Origin: Bacteroidetes bacterium GWF2_33_16 | Lineage (GTDB): Bacteria > Bacteroidota > Bacteroidia > Bacteroidales > UBA12077 | Assembly (NCBI GenBank): GCA_001768565.1 | Contig: MEOE01000015.1 | Location: 110,679-174,678 of the forward strand | Direction: 5' to 3' | Length of the DNA: 64,000 bases | Shown: positions 7,849 to 17,163 of the stretch, piece after piece | Layout of the letters: each line of letters opens with the position of its first letter | Numbering within the stretch: position 1 is the stretch's first letter | The notes under the pieces: generated by a model | Told to the model about the DNA's origin: nothing | Seen by the model: the letters and a program-made list of their open reading frames with translations, nothing else | Database searches by the model: none | Translations under genes and position numbers: made by a program

Positions 7849-10800
7849 TTCCGTTAGGTATCAAATGCTTTAAAATATCTTGCCCATCTTCAAATGCTTT
7901 TGTTTCAGTCCAATTTCTATTTATATCCTCTTTAATGATATAAACACAATCCTTACCATAAATCTTTTCTTGGCAGGCAAAGAAATTCTTAATTGGGTTT
8001 TGCTCAAAAATTTCGTTCAAAATGTAATTCTTAGTTTTTTTTGCATTAGGAGAATCAGAATCATTATTTAAAGATATTTTTACAACAATTAATTTAAAAT
8101 CTGTTGGAGTTACTTCAATCCAAATAGGATGTTTAAGATAAAAACTAATTACCTCCCTTATCGTTTTTTTATAACCATCAAGGAATGTCTGATTCTTCCC
8201 GATTCTTGTTTTCAGAAGAAAATAGTCTCTAACTCTTTGTTTTTCCCAATATGATAACTCATACAAATCAAAAATGAGATCATTTAATTCATTTTCCTTC
8301 TCTGTGAATTCATATTTTTGTTCAGTCAGGTCTTTGCTTATATTGGATATTTGAGTTACTAAATCTTGGTCAAACTCTTTTGGAATTGGTATGTTTTTTA
8401 TTGCTGACAAGTCAATATTTGAATAGTTTGCATCAACCCTTTTTCTGTCAAAAAGGTGTAAATAATAATTGCATAATTCAGAATTAAGCAATGCCGTTAC
8501 AAAATCGTACAAATTCTCATTCTTTAGAATTATACAAAAAATATATGTAGAGAAAGCTATAGTGTAATCGGTATAAACAGCATTAATTCTCCCCCCAAAC
8601 CTATTTAATAAAATTTTATTTTCACTAAAAAGACTTACCGCATTACATCTTCTGAAATTGTCATTGTTTATCTCTGATATTTTAATGAATAGATCCTTTT
8701 CAACTTTAAAAGGGAATATTTTTTTAGCAGAATAAAAATATGGAATAGATATACCTTGAATGTATTCTGTTGTTAGATATTTTTCATTAGCAAATTCTAA
8801 ATGAATATTGTTTTTTTCTTCTTTTGTTAGTTTATTGAATTTTTCAATACTAATATTAAAATGTGCTGAAAGTCTTTTATTTTCAAGACGTTCTAGTCCT
8901 CTATAGCTTGTTTGATTTGTATTAAGAATTGAATTTAAAAAATTATTATTGTTCCTTATTCTTTCAACTAAATATCTATCAAATTCATTACCAACTAAAA
9001 AATCTCGTAGTTTTATATTTTTAGAGATTAATTCTTTTTGTTCGATTTGAGTTACTTTATCCTCTTGTATTATTAATAATTCAAACGGTTTTTCAGAAAA
9101 CAACCCTAAATCTACAGGGTAGTAATCTATAATATTATCTTTGTAATTATGAGTAAAAATAATAGCTAATACACTTTCTTTAGCATTTTCAAATAATATT
9201 TTTTTTACTCTTGAAAGTTCATAAATCTTTTCTATACCATAGTTAGAGTAAAAATACTCTTGAAAACTCTCTGAATAATCATTATAAAAATTAGAACTAT
9301 TAGAGACAAAACCAAATCTGGTATTTTCATTGCTCCATTCTTTTATTTTTAGAAAAAAACATTGAGATATTTGAGACTTACCCACGATATTTTGGGCTAT
9401 TACTTTATCTTCATTTGTAAAAGAAATTTTATAGGAACCTAAAAATGAAATTTCACTTTTGTATTCATCAGTATTAGGTATTTCAAAAAAAGGAGGATTT
9501 CCTATCAAGTAAGAAAATTGCTTCCCCTCAAAAGGTTTTTCAGATACATTAAGAGTATTAGCATGTTTTATATTTTCAAAGAATGAATGTCTAGAAAATA
9601 AATCGATCTTTTTATTTTCCTTTAATTCATTTGCTATAAACTCTTCAATATCATTAGGATTAATGCCAGTAAAAATCTGTAATGAAAGAGAAAAAAGCGT
9701 AAATCGTTGTGCTGTCAACTCCTTTTCAATCCCAAAAATATTGTCATATAGAAGTTTATTTCTAAATCTTATTTTTTCAATATTATTTTCTGGTTCTAAG
9801 CCTTGCTTTTGTGCTATTTCTAGAAGCCTTTGAAATCCAATAATAAGAAACATTCCCGAACCGCTTGAAGGGTCTAGAATTGAACCTATTCTATCTTCAT
9901 TTATGACCTCATCAACAATTAATTGGGCTAATTTTTTTGGAGTATAGTAAATTCCATTTTCTTTTTGCTTCTCGGATAAGAAAACTTCATAAATATAACT
10001 TATAAACTCAACTGGCAAGATATCAAATTGAAAATCGTAAAGTCTTAATTGCCCAGTTTTTAAATTTGACTTAAAAGAAGTTGAAATTAAACTGCGAACG
10101 TCATTAGTTAAATATTTATTATCTATTGAGGGTTGGTCGAATAAAGCATTATTAAATATCTCGTGAATTTTTTTAAATAGTTTATTTATGTCGTTATGTG
10201 AGTTATTCTCTAGTAATTTTCCGTAATTAAGAGATGTGTCATTAAAATAATGTCCTTAAAAGTGAGAGTTGATAATATGATTGTCTTCTAAATATTTAAT
10301 ATATAATGTTCTATCTATTAGGGCTTGAACAATTTCATTACATTTACTCTCTTCAGTAATTAAACTAAATAATGAGTTGAAAAGTTTTTCTTTTAACGTT
10401 TTTAAAGTGGAAACTAACTCTTTATCAATTCCCTTATATTTTGCCCTATCAATAAATGAATGATAGTTTAACCAAAATACACCACTATCAAACTGCCAAT
10501 GTTTGATCTTCTCTAGTTTGGATAAATCGTTATTAGAAATTATAAAAGTATCTAGGATGCTCTCTTTTATTCTTATTTTAGGAGAGTATTTTGCATAAAA
10601 CATTTCTAGTTTAGAATCATCAATAGGATAATAGAAAATTAAATCAGCATCATTTTTGTTCCAGATATATTTTCTAATCTCCTCAAATTCATTCGTGTCT
10701 AGTTCTGTAGTAATTAGGTAAAACGATGTATTCGTATTGTTAGGACTACTATAAAAGAACACGGATTCTTTAAGATTATCAGTTAAGGCAGAATTATTTT

Positions 10801-10876
10801 CTATACAAACATGTTTTGGCTTCAAATCAACTTTGAAGTTAAAACCTAAATCAGAAAATAAATTTATATAATCCAT
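7829..10876 (-). pseudogene. N6-adenine DNA methylase split by in-frame TAA
   Basis: The frame reads from ATG at 10876 to a stop at 7829, about 1,015 codons, but it contains one TAA at 10256-10258 after codon 206. The 79 codons between this stop and the possible TTG restart at 10018 are open and coherent. They read LRLYDFQFDILPVEF straight into the methylase region, so there is no frameshift. Downstream come YYTPKKLAQ, the SAM motif DPSSGSGMF and the catalytic NPPF (about residue 174 counted from 10018), then a long target-recognition and helical C-terminus. It resembles large Eco57I/type IIG-like methylases. It may be inactivated, read through, or expressed as two pieces. Confidence 0.8.
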
Positions 10877-11191
10877 TTATTATTACCTAGTTATTCTAGT
10901 TAAATGTATAAATATTTAAGCAATAAAGATAACAAATTAGAGGTAAACTAGCTTATTAAAGTTAATATTTTCAACTACTAGCATTTAAATCACCTATTCT
11001 ACCCGAAGCACTTGTATTATCAAGGGTATCCTGATTTGACACTCTTGAAATATCTTCTAAATAATATAACTTTAGCGATAGTTAGAATTTAGATCTGGAT
11101 TATAAGAATGATTGAGGTTGTATACATTGGAGCAAGGGTCTATTATACTTTTCAGTATATCCAATTTAGGTAAATCAATCGTATCAGCAAG
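10877..11191. other. Non-coding stretch, nothing recognised
   Basis: About 315 AT-rich bases lie between the methylase start and repeat B. I see no gene and no strong hairpin. It should contain the promoter of the methylase/nuclease unit, but I cannot point to a convincing box. Confidence 0.4.
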
Positions 11192-11344
11192 AGTGGGGCA
11201 AGAAAAGCTGTATATGGCAGCAACGAGAGGCATGCAGGGATAGGGCTGACATACTCTACTTTTTTGCGTTGGGTTCTTCTTCCTTCTTCGTTTCGTTATC
11301 TGGAAATTTGCCTATCCGTGTCGTCATGTTACCTTGCTGCTAAC
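11192..11344. repeat. Cassette end repeat B, copy 1
   Basis: About 150 bases are shared with 15607-15756 at roughly 80 percent identity by eye. Shared blocks include GGCAAGAAAA, GGGCTGACATACTC, CTTCGTTTCGTT and TATCCGTGTCGT. Both copies end in TTACCTTGCTGCTAAC, the inverted complement of the start of repeat A. The repeat closes the methylase/nuclease module. Confidence 0.7.
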
Positions 11345-11469
11345 GTTTTGCAAATTGGTTGCGTTTGGGAGTTTGAAACTGCTTTTTTGTCCCTCGTTTA
11401 AAAACTATTTAAAAGCGTTGAACTTACCAAAACAACATTAACCCAAATGCAATTAATTTGCTGTTAGCA
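11338..11469. repeat. attC-like palindromic site 3
   Basis: TGCTAAC at 11338-11344 and GTTAGCA at 11463-11469 are exact complements. Just inside them, GCAAATTGGTTGCGTTTGGG (11350-11369) pairs with the arm at 11442-11461 at 17 of 20 positions. The enclosed loop is about 72 bases. The site lies exactly between the two accessory modules. Confidence 0.65.
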
Positions 11470-11715
11470 GCAAGGTATTGCCTAGGAAGTACATTACTTT
11501 CAATCTACTATACACAAACTTACGAGTGGCGTTGGGGCGGTGAAAGGACTGGAAGGTTCTTTTGCAGCCATTGGATTGAGAGGGGCAAGTGCGGGCTGCA
11601 AATGTACCTGACAGTGAAGGGAGGGGCGGGAAGGCTTCAATCTTATTGCATGTCAGGTATCAAGTCAGGCTTTCTCTAAATAGGGTCTTAAAACAGGAGA
11701 AAAGTGTCTTGCCTT
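11463..11715. repeat. Cassette end repeat A, copy 2
   Basis: The repeat starts GTTAGCAGCAAGGTATTGCC and carries the conserved core with the TTTGCAGCC (11561-11569) and GGCTGCAAA (11594-11602) stem, matching repeat A copy 1. Open frames crossing it are not conserved with the other copy and I regard them as chance. Confidence 0.7.
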
Positions 11716-11773
11716 CACTTCTTAGGGTTTCTCTACTCTCGATTATGGTCTTTCAGCACACGATTAGGCTTTC

Positions 11774-11983
11774 GCAATTCACGATTGTCCTCATGCAATA
11801 GCCTTTCATGTCATCGCAATTCACGATTGTTGACCTGCAAAAGCATTTTATTTCATTGCAAAAGGGTTTTGATGTCGTGCAAAGACATTTTGATGCATTG
11901 CAATTGAGTTTTGTTCTTGTGCAAAGGGATTTTGATTTATTGCAATTGGGTTTTGTTCTTATGCAAAAATATTTTAATTGATT
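11774..11983. repeat. 21-bp tandem array 2
   Basis: GCAA recurs at 11774, 11795, 11816, 11837, 11858, 11879, 11900, 11921, 11942 and 11963, ten units with no deviation from 21 bases. Positions 10-13 of most units are TTTT, while the rest varies. The minus-strand frame across it stays open and would read Cys every seven residues, which follows from the 21-base period. The array ends at the stop of the nucleosidase-like gene. Confidence 0.85.
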
Positions 11984-11990
11984 AAACTCA

Positions 11991-13784
11991 TCAGAATTCA
12001 AAGTTTGTTAATGTGTAAATTAAATAGTCACAAACGTTATTAATTGCTTTTTGTTGGTCTTGTTCCTTGTTATCATGCTGCTTATCATAACCCCAATCAC
12101 ATATTCCTTTTATTAAAATCCACTCCTTTTTATCTCTATGACAGCTTGATTGCAATCCTTCTCCTTCCATTTCACCACCTATTGCTTCTGGAAATGAATT
12201 TATTAATTCATCAACAAAAGGCTTATCGTCTGAAAGTGTATCACCTGAAATAATAAACCCAACTTCGACATTAGCACCCTTAAATAGAAGTGAAGAATTA
12301 TCAAATCTGTCAAGTAAAGTTGTGCCAGCTGGAATTTTATAACCTCTTTGTATTGTACCCGTTGCTGTTCTTTTTTTTGAATCATAATCTTCAAGTTCCC
12401 TTGAAACTAAAACGTCACCAATTGTCTGTTTTTTTCTTTTTAAACCGAATGCAATACCAACCATAACCACATAGTCTGGGTTGAGAGTTTTGATTGCATC
12501 ATATATTACTAATGTGGAACCACTGGGTTTGGATGACCCCATCTCACTTATTTTTAAGAAATGAAGTTCACAGTTACCTAATACCCCAAAATTCCATAAA
12601 GTTATTTTATCTATAGATATTGCATCGGGAGTTTTGCCCTTTGAATCCATTATTTGTAAGAATGTCTTTGCTTCAGAAGAAGTAGTAGCCACTATCAGCA
12701 TTGTTTTGTTTGTAGAAAGATTATCTTTTGTCATAGTATATGCTTGTAAGAATGTTTTTTCATTATTAGATATTCTTGCAGCTGCAGAATATAAATTAGA
12801 GTAAGATTTTGTTAAGAAAGTTTCTGCATTTATATCAGTTTTCAAATTATCAATTTTAAAATTTGATTCAAAATATTTTATAGTTTTAAACAAATCCTTT
12901 GACTGACTTTCTTTGGTTATAGCTATAAGACCTTGTATTGAAGAAAATAACTCTATTTGGAAATCTTTGAATAATTTATTGCTTAAAAACTCAACAAAAT
13001 AAATCATTTGGAATTTTTTGTTTTTAAAAAAGAAATCAGGAATTAAACAACATCTCAAAATATATTTTAAAAGAAAACTATTGTTAATATCTGGATTTAG
13101 TGAGAGGGAGTCGTAAAATGATAATTGTGGAAGATTACATAAAATATCTCCTTGAAATAAATCTAGATATCGCTTTGTGTAAAAATATGAAACTAGTCTT
13201 CCTGAGTTTCTTCTTATATTGCCATTATCTAGTTCTTTTTTTGATAAAAATAAATCTAGAGTTATAGCTTTTCCCTTTTCTTTATATAGTTTTTTATTAA
13301 AAGTGTTTAAAAGTGATTTATGAAAATTTTCTTTTGATAAACTAATAATTGTTGATGGATTATCAATCCATGAAGAAATACTATTACGCAGAATTGATGT
13401 TGTAGAGCTATTAACGAATAATGGAGTTATGGGCCATAGTTTGCTACTGTCATCATCGAAATACATAGGATAGCGCTTAACTTTGTGAGCATATATATGT
13501 CTTCTTGATTCAATAAACTCTTCATAAGAATGTTCATTTGTTAGCAACCTAACAAAACCAAATTTTTCAAGTTCTAATAGTAAAGTTGTTGATACTGGAA
13601 AGATTGAATTGCTTTCAATTAATAATGATGCACTACTATAACAATATGAAAATGAATTTATGACAGCAATTATAATTGCCTCAAGGATTTCCTTATCGCT
13701 ATAATTTGCATTTTCAGCACGTCTAAGTTCTCTATCTAGAAAATGAAGATATGTAGGAGCTTGTTTATTTGTTGAAAAACTCAT
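11991..13784 (-). CDS. AbiV/HEPN-like plus nucleoside phosphorylase-fold protein
   Basis: I use the ATG at 13784; a TTG lies one codon earlier. In the 597-residue product, residues 25-105 are helical, with an EKFG element and R95-HIYA-H100, matching the Rx4-6H motif of HEPN/AbiV-type abortive infection proteins. A poorly recognised middle (about 110-360) is followed by a phosphorylase-fold domain (362-593). That domain has MLIVATTSSEA, VGIAFGLK, the ribose-binding EMEGEG (538-543) and the catalytic-type Asp563 in GICDWGYD, as in MTA/AdoHcy nucleosidases. It overlaps the upstream FAD gene by 20 bases, so the two are coupled. A nucleotide-depleting or signal-cleaving effector is plausible inference. 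Confidence 0.75.
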   Translation of the reverse strand: MSFSTNKQAPTYLHFLDRELRRAENANYSDKEILEAIIIAVINSFSYCYSSASLLIESNSIFPVSTTLLLELEKFGFVRLLTNEHSYEEFIESRRHIYAHKVKRYPMYFDDDSSKLWPITPLFVNSSTTSILRNSISSWIDNPSTIISLSKENFHKSLLNTFNKKLYKEKGKAITLDLFLSKKELDNGNIRRNSGRLVSYFYTKRYLDLFQGDILCNLPQLSFYDSLSLNPDINNSFLLKYILRCCLIPDFFFKNKKFQMIYFVEFLSNKLFKDFQIELFSSIQGLIAITKESQSKDLFKTIKYFESNFKIDNLKTDINAETFLTKSYSNLYSAAARISNNEKTFLQAYTMTKDNLSTNKTMLIVATTSSEAKTFLQIMDSKGKTPDAISIDKITLWNFGVLGNCELHFLKISEMGSSKPSGSTLVIYDAIKTLNPDYVVMVGIAFGLKRKKQTIGDVLVSRELEDYDSKKRTATGTIQRGYKIPAGTTLLDRFDNSSLLFKGANVEVGFIISGDTLSDDKPFVDELINSFPEAIGGEMEGEGLQSSCHRDKKEWILIKGICDWGYDKQHDNKEQDQQKAINNVCDYLIYTLTNFEF

Positions 13785-15519
13785 CAAAACCTAATTTTAA
13801 TTGAACTTTTTGCGATTCATCGTTTATATATGATTGTGATATAAAACGCAATAAATTTTCTTTGCCTATTTGAGAGTATACTTCTGGTTCGAAAGTAAGT
13901 TTGTTTAAGTCGGTAATCTCCGTAATTTCTTTTTTCAAGGTTCCTATTGTAAAAAATCTAATCGGAATCTTTAGTTGGTAAGCCCTAGAGATTTCAAATA
14001 AAACACCATCAGCAATTGGGCCAAATACCCATAGTTCATCACATCTACTAATTAATTGATTGTTGCCGTTTCTTACCATTGCTCTGTCAACTCTGTCATT
14101 TAAGAAATAACCAAAAACTTGGAAAGGGTTTATTGGTATATATCCTTCTTTGAAAACGTATTCACAAATAACATCTTTTGCGTAGAAGAATTTTTTTGAT
14201 TGGGCAGTGAAAATGGTTTTTGTTTTTTTAGTTGGACTAACTTTAAGTCTAATTAAATCATAAAGATTAGCTTTATCTTTTTTATCTTTTTCTACAAATG
14301 AAATTGCTGCTAAAAAACCACTTGCTAAACTAGGCATTAATCCTCTGAAATCTCCTGTTGCATCACCACAAACCCAAAAGTTTTGGTCAAAAAGTTTTAA
14401 CTCATTAGTTAATTTTGGATAGTAACCGAAGTATTCAAAACTCGGTCCAATTACTTTAGCATTTGAATTTGATAAAATTGGGAAATGAGTTGTAAGGCAT
14501 TTATGGAAAAGGTCATAAATTTCATTATTCCAGCCAACGTTTTGTTTTGACAAAAATTCCTTGACGCTTAATTCGATAATTGAATGAGATTGTATAAGAT
14601 TAGTAAGTTCTTCTTTAAGTAAATTATATGTTGTTTCATCTTTAATTCTTAAGTTAATGCCAAAATTAGTTTTTGTATGTTCGGATTTATTAGATATCCC
14701 ATTAAAAGAATTAATTTCTTCAAATTTACCATGAACAATATAACCTTTACGACAAAAACAAAAAGTTCTAAACTCTATACCTTTGTTTTCCTGACTTTGC
14801 ATGAGAAGTTTCAAATCAGTTTGTTTGAGTTCTTTGTAATCGAAATTTTCATGTTCAGTCTCAATTCTAATTCCAAATTCAAACTTCTTGAAAACTAAAA
14901 GATTTTCATCTACAAATGAAGGAAAGTTAAAAGAACCAAACTTACCACCACAAAAAATAACACTTCTAGTATTTATTACCTTTCGATTTTCACCTTCAGA
15001 ATCTACTACTTCAATTTTGTAGACGTTTTTATCCTGTTTTATTTTCTTAACAATGTGTTTTATTAAAAATTTGTCTTTCCCAATTTGGTCATATAAATAG
15101 AAACCAATTTTGTATAAATCAACTTGAGAAAGAACATTTGATTCATATTGCTTGTTTTGAATCTGTTGATTGTTATTTGATTCAAGTTTATTATTTAACC
15201 AATCATTGTTAAATTCAGGGATATCTATCGAGAAGTTTTGAAATAGTTCATTTAAAAGTTGGTAAGATTTTATAACGAGTAAGGGTTCTAAATTGTATAA
15301 ATTTGAACCTGATGGGAAAAATGAAACTTTTCCATCGGAATATAATCCTCCACCTCCAACACCTGCTACAATGTCTTCAGGGGTATCTTGGTTTCTATTA
15401 TAAAGATAGTCTCCTTTATCAATTACTAAGAAATCAATACCCGATTTTGCAAGTATATTACCTGCTGCTAAACCAGATGGTCCGCCTCCAATTATTATGC
15501 AGTCAAATATTTTATTCAT
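13765..15519 (-). CDS. FAD enzyme fused to deoxyribosyltransferase-like domain
   Basis: The ATG at 15519 is chosen because IFDCIIIGGGPSG (FAD-binding G11xG13xxG16) follows at once; the longer open frame runs into repeat B. The 584-residue protein has the GVGGGGLYSDGK motif (about 53-64) seen in COG2509-type FAD dehydrogenases, and WVCGDATGDFRG as the second FAD contact. Residues about 433-530 form a separate domain with INPFQVFGYF, DELWVFGPIADG and a Glu in GVLFEI, resembling nucleoside 2-deoxyribosyltransferase-like (DUF7768-type) proteins. It is the first gene of a two-gene unit with the phosphorylase-fold protein. The substrate is unknown. Confidence 0.75.
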   Translation of the reverse strand: MNKIFDCIIIGGGPSGLAAGNILAKSGIDFLVIDKGDYLYNRNQDTPEDIVAGVGGGGLYSDGKVSFFPSGSNLYNLEPLLVIKSYQLLNELFQNFSIDIPEFNNDWLNNKLESNNNQQIQNKQYESNVLSQVDLYKIGFYLYDQIGKDKFLIKHIVKKIKQDKNVYKIEVVDSEGENRKVINTRSVIFCGGKFGSFNFPSFVDENLLVFKKFEFGIRIETEHENFDYKELKQTDLKLLMQSQENKGIEFRTFCFCRKGYIVHGKFEEINSFNGISNKSEHTKTNFGINLRIKDETTYNLLKEELTNLIQSHSIIELSVKEFLSKQNVGWNNEIYDLFHKCLTTHFPILSNSNAKVIGPSFEYFGYYPKLTNELKLFDQNFWVCGDATGDFRGLMPSLASGFLAAISFVEKDKKDKANLYDLIRLKVSPTKKTKTIFTAQSKKFFYAKDVICEYVFKEGYIPINPFQVFGYFLNDRVDRAMVRNGNNQLISRCDELWVFGPIADGVLFEISRAYQLKIPIRFFTIGTLKKEITEITDLNKLTFEPEVYSQIGKENLLRFISQSYINDESQKVQLKLGFDEFFNK

Positions 15520-15606
15520 TTTTTTATTATTACAAATAAACCCAAAGTTATCTTTTTCTAATGCATTACTAATCATAAAAGTAATAAAACATTCCCATTG
15601 CGCAAG

Positions 15607-15756
15607 CGGGGGGCAAGAAAAACTGTGTATGGCAGCGCAGGGAGGCATGCGGGAAAAGGGCTGACATACTCAGCTTTTGTGAGGTGGGTTCTTCTTTCTT
15701 CGTTTCGTTTTCTAGGAATTTATCTATCCGTGTCGTAAAGTTACCTTGCTGCTAAC
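15607..15756. repeat. Cassette end repeat B, copy 2
   Basis: This copy matches 11192-11344, including GGCAAGAAAA, GGGCTGACATACTC and CTTCGTTTCGTT, and ends in TTACCTTGCTGCTAAC. It closes the second module. The last 16 bases are the inverted complement of the first bases of repeat A copy 2. Confidence 0.7.
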
Positions 15757-15813
15757 TAATGTACATATTTAATTAACTGCACATAAACACCCTACTACGT
15801 TAATTAAATACAT
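15757..15813. repeat. Hairpin directly after repeat B
   Basis: TAATGTACATATTTAATTAAC (from 15757) pairs with GTTAATTAAATACATTA (ending near 15813) apart from a three-base bulge, with a loop of about 18 bases. It occupies the place where sites 1-3 have their palindrome, but no GTTRGCA core follows. It may be a decayed or different site at the edge of the island. From here to the era promoter at 16242 I see nothing else. Confidence 0.5.
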
Positions 15814-16241
15814 TAAAAGCTATTTCAAGTTGTATAATTCGTTTTTAAATTTACGTTTTTTGTTAAACAAAAACTAATCTTCATACAACTGCTTATTTTC
15901 TTTAAAAAATCGGTTTTAATTTCATTTACCTTTAATAGTTAAACCCTCTATCTATATGTCTCTTTTTTTGCTAAAATCTGATCCACCTCGAAATATGCTT
16001 TAAAACAGGTTTTGAAAATTATGAATAAAACCAATGGTTGCAAAGTGATATTTTTTAAAATTGATAAATAGTATAGAAAGGTTTGGTAAAAAAGAAACTA
16101 AAATCTTTTAAACTACTATTGCCTAGTTAAAAACAAAGGCTTTTAAAATAAAACCTGCTCTTAATAGCGAAAAAATGGGAATTGTATGATTAGTTTTGGG
16201 CTTAAGTAACTCACAAAAAAGAGAATGCCAAAAAATTGCCT

Positions 16242-16249
16242 TATCTTTG
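16242..16249 (+). promoter_or_regulatory. Bacteroidetes -7 box for era operon
   Basis: TATCTTTG matches the TAnnTTTG consensus of the Bacteroidota housekeeping sigma factor, 24 bases upstream of the era ATG. I cannot assign a clear -33 element. Confidence 0.5.
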
Positions 16250-16272
16250 CAGCAATCTTTATAACATTTTAA

Positions 16273-17154
16273 ATGTCACACAAATCAGGTTTTGTAAATA
16301 TTTTGGGTAATCCCAATGTTGGTAAATCAACTTTAATGAACGCCCTCGTAGGCGAGAAACTTTCTATTATTACATCGAAAGCACAAACTACACGCCATCG
16401 TATTATGGGTATTGTTAATGGCGAAGATTTTCAGATCGTATATTCCGATACTCCGGGAATTCTTAAGCCTAACTATAAGTTACAAGAGAAAATGATGGGT
16501 TATGTTGGTTCTGCTTTCGAAGATGCCGATATTATTCTTTACCTAACCGATGTATACGAAAAGATGGATAAAAATCAGATTTACATTGACAGGTTATCCA
16601 GAGCCGAAGCACCTGTAATGCTGCTTATTAACAAAATCGATCTTTCGAATCCCGAAGAACTTGAAAAGATTGTCGAAAATTGGAGTAAGATTTTACCAAA
16701 AGCTGAAATTGTTCCTATATCGGCATTAAAAAAATTCAATCTCGAATATATTCTTAAAAGAATTATTGAAAAACTGCCCGAAAATCCACCATTCTTTCCA
16801 AAAGATTCGTTAACCGATAAAACAGAGCGATTCTTTGCATCGGAAATCATTCGTGAGAAGATATTGCTAAACTACCAAAAAGAAATTCCTTACTCTGTTG
16901 AAATAGAAATTGAAGAGTTTAAAGATACAGAGAAACTTCTTCGCATGCGTGCTATAATATATGTTATTCGTACATCGCAAAAGGGAATAATTATTGGACA
17001 TAAAGGCGAAGCACTAAAGAAAACAGCAACAGAAGCACGTAAAGATCTCGAAGAGTTTTTTGGCAAGAAAGTTTTTATTGAGGTATATGTTAAAGTTAGT
17101 AAAGACTGGCGCGATAAAGATCGTTCATTAAGTAACTTTGGATATAATATTTAA
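16273..17154 (+). CDS. era: GTPase Era, 30S ribosome assembly
   Basis: Era binds GTP and the 3' end of 16S rRNA late in 30S subunit assembly. The 293-residue protein is of usual length. The G1 motif is GNPNVGKST (12-20), G3 is DTPG (59-62), G4 is NKID (120-123) and G5 is SAL (150-152). The C-terminal KH domain (about 200-290) contains IIGHKGEALK, the RNA-binding loop. Ten bases separate it from the four-helix-bundle gene, and der follows, giving a compact three-gene operon. The start is the ATG 24 bases after a TATCTTTG promoter box. Confidence 0.97.
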   Translation: MSHKSGFVNILGNPNVGKSTLMNALVGEKLSIITSKAQTTRHRIMGIVNGEDFQIVYSDTPGILKPNYKLQEKMMGYVGSAFEDADIILYLTDVYEKMDKNQIYIDRLSRAEAPVMLLINKIDLSNPEELEKIVENWSKILPKAEIVPISALKKFNLEYILKRIIEKLPENPPFFPKDSLTDKTERFFASEIIREKILLNYQKEIPYSVEIEIEEFKDTEKLLRMRAIIYVIRTSQKGIIIGHKGEALKKTATEARKDLEEFFGKKVFIEVYVKVSKDWRDKDRSLSNFGYNI

Positions 17155-17163
17155 TTATCTGCT

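Noticed and set aside
11458..11679. Plus-strand open frame in repeat A copy 2
   Set aside because: The frame is not preserved in repeat A copy 1, where the sequence is otherwise highly conserved.
11753..12001. Minus-strand open frame of 82 residues with Cys every seven residues
   Set aside because: It arises from the 21-base period of the tandem array; no start signal or conserved counterpart in the other module.
5301..15813. A standard integron
   Set aside because: No integrase gene is in the window and the core sites are GTTRGCA rather than GTTRRRY, so I call the sites attC-like only.
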